Shown one piece after another: positions 5,541-7,846 of a DNA stretch of 7,846 bases. This DNA comes from Dialister sp. (lineage in GTDB: Bacteria; Bacillota; Negativicutes; Veillonellales; Dialisteraceae). The DNA is taken from NCBI GenBank assembly GCA_022722495.1, contig JAIJLI010000080.1, forward strand, positions 1 to 7,846, in the 5' to 3' direction. Position 1 is the stretch's first letter; every line of letters starts with the position of its first letter. A model generated the notes under the pieces. It had not been told where the DNA came from. It worked only from the letters and a program-made list of their open reading frames with translations, and did no database searches. The translations under genes and the position numbers were made by a program.

Positions 5541-7820
5541 ATGAAAAGAATTATATCTATATTGATTGTTACTTTTTTCTTCTTATCCACTTATAGCCAA
5601 AACACCTTACAAGGTAGAATAGAAGACCTACGGAAACAAGGAATTCCATATACAACTATAAAACTTTTACAAGTGAATGATTCTTCATTTGTAAAAGGAC
5701 TCGTCTCTGATAGCTTAGGTTACTTTCAGACAACTATGCCACAAGAGGGAAAATATATTCTAATAGCAAATTCTTTAGGTTATGATTCTAATGTGCAAAT
5801 TGTTGAAACCAACAAATCTTCTCCAATAATTGTTACTTTAACTTCAAATAGCATTGCACTCAAAGATGTTGTTGTAAGGGGAAGCAGTATTACTAGGAAA
5901 GATACCCATCTTCAGATTATACCAGATAAACAAATCTATAAACACACCAATAATGGATATGATTTGCTGTATGATTTAATGATTCCCAATTTACAAATTG
6001 ATAGACAAAAAGGTGCTGTTACCACAATTGGTGGTACTGTCACGCTCTATATAGATGGTCGTAAGGTAGAATACCGTGAAGTAAAAGGATTGAAATCAAA
6101 GGACATTCTCAAAGTGGAATATTATGATGTTCCAACAGGAAAATATGCAGGTGATTATGCTTCCATAAACATAATTACCCGTCCTATGACTACTGGTGGC
6201 TATATTTCCGTGGATGGCACTCAACAACTAGCATACCAAGAAGGAGATTATAATCTCGCAGCAAAGGTAGCCCATGGTAGTACTAGTTTTACCATTTTTG
6301 GGGGATATAACAGACTCCACTATGATGCTGATAAAATAGAAAGAGAAGAATTTTTCCATTTTGACAATAATGAGATTTCCCGTTCGTATTCAAGTTATGA
6401 GGGTGTAAATAAGCAAAATCAAGAATATGTGCAGTTGAACATTCTTACGAAAAAGAAAAAGTACATGTTGTCAGAGAAACTTTCGCTTGTGAGAAAAGAA
6501 AATCCTATAAATCAAACCAACGGAATTCTTTTTGCGAATACGGCACAAACAAGTACAGCCCAATGCTCTACAAATACGTCTTCTAGTTTAATGCCACGTC
6601 TTTCTCTTTATGGTAACATAGATGTTACGGACAAACAATATGTGGAACTGTCATTATCTGGGACTTATGGCAGAAACAAATATTCAAATATGTATAAAGA
6701 TGAAAAATTGAATACAAATACGATTGTCAAGGAGGATTATTATAGTGCAAACTTTTATGGGAAATATGGTATCATATTCCCACACAAAAATAGTTTATCT
6801 TTTCATCTAGGCTCTGTCTATATGAATACGATGTCGCAATATATGGGGACTTATGAAGCATGGCAGCATCAATGGTCTTCACAAAACTATGCATTCGTAG
6901 AGTATGTACAACAATTTGATAAATGGAGATTGCGATTAAAGCCTGGAGCATCAGCTCTTTATTATCATACAAAAGATGCAGATGCAGTGAGCCATTATAT
7001 TCCACAGTTGCAATCAACAATATTTTGGCAGCCAACAAAGAGTCAGCAAGTGTCGTTGGATATATTGTTTTCTAATGCTTATCCTACTAGTAGCTCTTTA
7101 AATACTGCAGAACAAATTATTGACGACCTGCGCATTAAAAGAGGAAATGAAAATTTAAGACCTATGGACTTTTACCAAGGAACAGTTAATTATAATATAC
7201 AAATAGGTTCTAAAATAAATATTACCTCTTTCAGTAATTTCGTATATCAGCATCATCAATATGTTGAAACTTATTATGAAGAGAATGGTAAACTAATAAA
7301 TAGTATGGACGATCATAATAATAGCAGAGGTTTCATTGAAATGCTCTCCCTGTCCTGGAAAGCTACAGATAATCTTCGTTTGAAAATCGATGGAGTTTAT
7401 AACCATACAGATGTTTGGGGTAAATTTCGAACAACTTTCAACTCTTGGCGTGCCTATATGAATGTAAACTATTATTGTAATGAATTCGCATTTCGTATTT
7501 GGGCAAATACCAAAGGCAAAGAGATGATACTTCCTATGATTACTGTAGAACATGTACCAGTTAATTATGGCGGTTCTATCAATTGGAATCATAAAGACTG
7601 GAGCTTTGAGGTGGGTACTGTATCCCCTTTCCATAAAAACAATGAGTTTATAGAAACGCTGAATGTTCCTGTTTACAATTCCCAAGAACATATCATTTCA
7701 TCAACAAACAGGAAGTTTTACATCCAAGCGGCCTACACCTTCAACTTCGGCAAGAAAATCCAGAAGGATTGGAAAAATATTGATATGAATGTGAATAGCG
7801 CAATTTTGAAAGCAAAGTAA
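5541..7820 (+). CDS. TonB-receptor-like outer-membrane beta-barrel protein
   Basis: The 759-aa protein has a signal peptide (MKRIISILIVTFFFLSTYS, cleaved about 19|20). Residues 22-103 form a carboxypeptidase-regulatory-like beta-sandwich (LQGRIEDLRKQGIPYTTIKL, then DSLGYFQTTMP, GKYILIANSLGY). Residues 105-215 resemble a plug, from ALKDVVVRG through LYIDGRKV to the closing ASINIITRP. The rest alternates aromatic/hydrophobic and polar residues as in a large barrel, ending YIQAAYTFNFGKKIQ followed by a basic tail with SAILKAK. This matches the Bacteroidetes outer-membrane beta-barrel (OMP_b-brl_3-type) group, shorter than SusC proteins of about 1000 aa, and no SusD partner is present. The usual role is TonB-linked transport across the outer membrane; no distinct TonB box was recognised. 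Next to a peptide maturase it may import or release the peptide, or be its target or immunity partner (inference). Confidence 0.88.
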   Translation: MKRIISILIVTFFFLSTYSQNTLQGRIEDLRKQGIPYTTIKLLQVNDSSFVKGLVSDSLGYFQTTMPQEGKYILIANSLGYDSNVQIVETNKSSPIIVTLTSNSIALKDVVVRGSSITRKDTHLQIIPDKQIYKHTNNGYDLLYDLMIPNLQIDRQKGAVTTIGGTVTLYIDGRKVEYREVKGLKSKDILKVEYYDVPTGKYAGDYASINIITRPMTTGGYISVDGTQQLAYQEGDYNLAAKVAHGSTSFTIFGGYNRLHYDADKIEREEFFHFDNNEISRSYSSYEGVNKQNQEYVQLNILTKKKKYMLSEKLSLVRKENPINQTNGILFANTAQTSTAQCSTNTSSSLMPRLSLYGNIDVTDKQYVELSLSGTYGRNKYSNMYKDEKLNTNTIVKEDYYSANFYGKYGIIFPHKNSLSFHLGSVYMNTMSQYMGTYEAWQHQWSSQNYAFVEYVQQFDKWRLRLKPGASALYYHTKDADAVSHYIPQLQSTIFWQPTKSQQVSLDILFSNAYPTSSSLNTAEQIIDDLRIKRGNENLRPMDFYQGTVNYNIQIGSKINITSFSNFVYQHHQYVETYYEENGKLINSMDDHNNSRGFIEMLSLSWKATDNLRLKIDGVYNHTDVWGKFRTTFNSWRAYMNVNYYCNEFAFRIWANTKGKEMILPMITVEHVPVNYGGSINWNHKDWSFEVGTVSPFHKNNEFIETLNVPVYNSQEHIISSTNRKFYIQAAYTFNFGKKIQKDWKNIDMNVNSAILKAK

Positions 7821-7823
7821 AAT

Positions 7824-7846
7824 ATGAATGAATATTGCAACATTGA
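7824..7846 (+). CDS. Possible start of a further co-transcribed gene, cut by window end
   Basis: Three bases after the barrel gene's stop there is ATG 7824 (M-N-E-Y-C-N-I), with a second ATG in another frame at 7828 (M-N-I-A-T-L). Both frames remain open to the window end, but only seven codons or fewer are visible. The tight spacing would fit another gene of the same operon, and an exporter or peptidase would be expected somewhere nearby. Neither the frame nor the product can be determined. Confidence 0.25.

Noticed and set aside
7293..7691. 132-aa open frame on the minus strand inside the barrel gene
   Set aside because: It is antisense to a clear beta-barrel coding sequence, with no recognisable motif and no promoter of its own seen.
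5541..7820. SusC-type polysaccharide transporter
   Set aside because: The protein is shorter than SusC, the barrel resembles the general outer-membrane beta-barrel group, and no SusD-like or glycan-degrading genes are nearby.

Overview
The window reads as A+T-rich Bacteroidales DNA (Bacteroides/Prevotella-like). The evidence is the gene families present: a tetratricopeptide/transmembrane/helix-turn-helix regulator, a DUF3244-like secreted protein, a transglutaminase-like lipoprotein with a C-terminal tail typical of Bacteroidetes, and an outer-membrane beta-barrel protein with an N-terminal carboxypeptidase-regulatory-like domain. The best promoter match has the Bacteroides form (TTTG-like / TAnnTTTG), and the starts lack Shine-Dalgarno sequences. 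The species cannot be fixed from the sequence.

All genes are on the + strand. Positions 1-1305 hold the 3' part of a membrane-spanning regulator. A 177-nt intergenic region carries repeated GTAAA words and a good Bacteroides-type promoter (1410-1441). A compact run follows: a small secreted DUF3244-like protein (1483-1839), a lipoprotein with a transglutaminase-like Cys-His-Asp triad (1884-3866), a radical SAM/SPASM peptide maturase (3869-5236, 2 nt after the previous stop), and a 76-aa Cys-containing peptide (5243-5473, 6 nt after the maturase). A G+C-rich hairpin (5490-5516) separates these from a large TonB-receptor-like outer-membrane protein (5541-7820). A further gene may begin at 7824 and run out of the window.

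The most interesting content is a probable RiPP (ribosomally made, post-translationally modified peptide) system. The short peptide has an acidic leader-like N-terminal half and a C-terminal half made of two tandem 14-residue modules, each starting C-x-C-N-x-x-S-T-F-S. The adjacent rSAM enzyme has the CxxxCxxC cluster motif, a GGEP motif and all seven canonical SPASM cysteines, so it is the natural candidate to modify this peptide. The lipoprotein, the DUF3244-like protein and the outer-membrane barrel suggest that the product acts or is processed in the envelope. The upstream regulator could control the operon. No leader peptidase or ABC exporter is visible here; either could lie downstream. 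The modification chemistry and the biological role are not deducible from this window.
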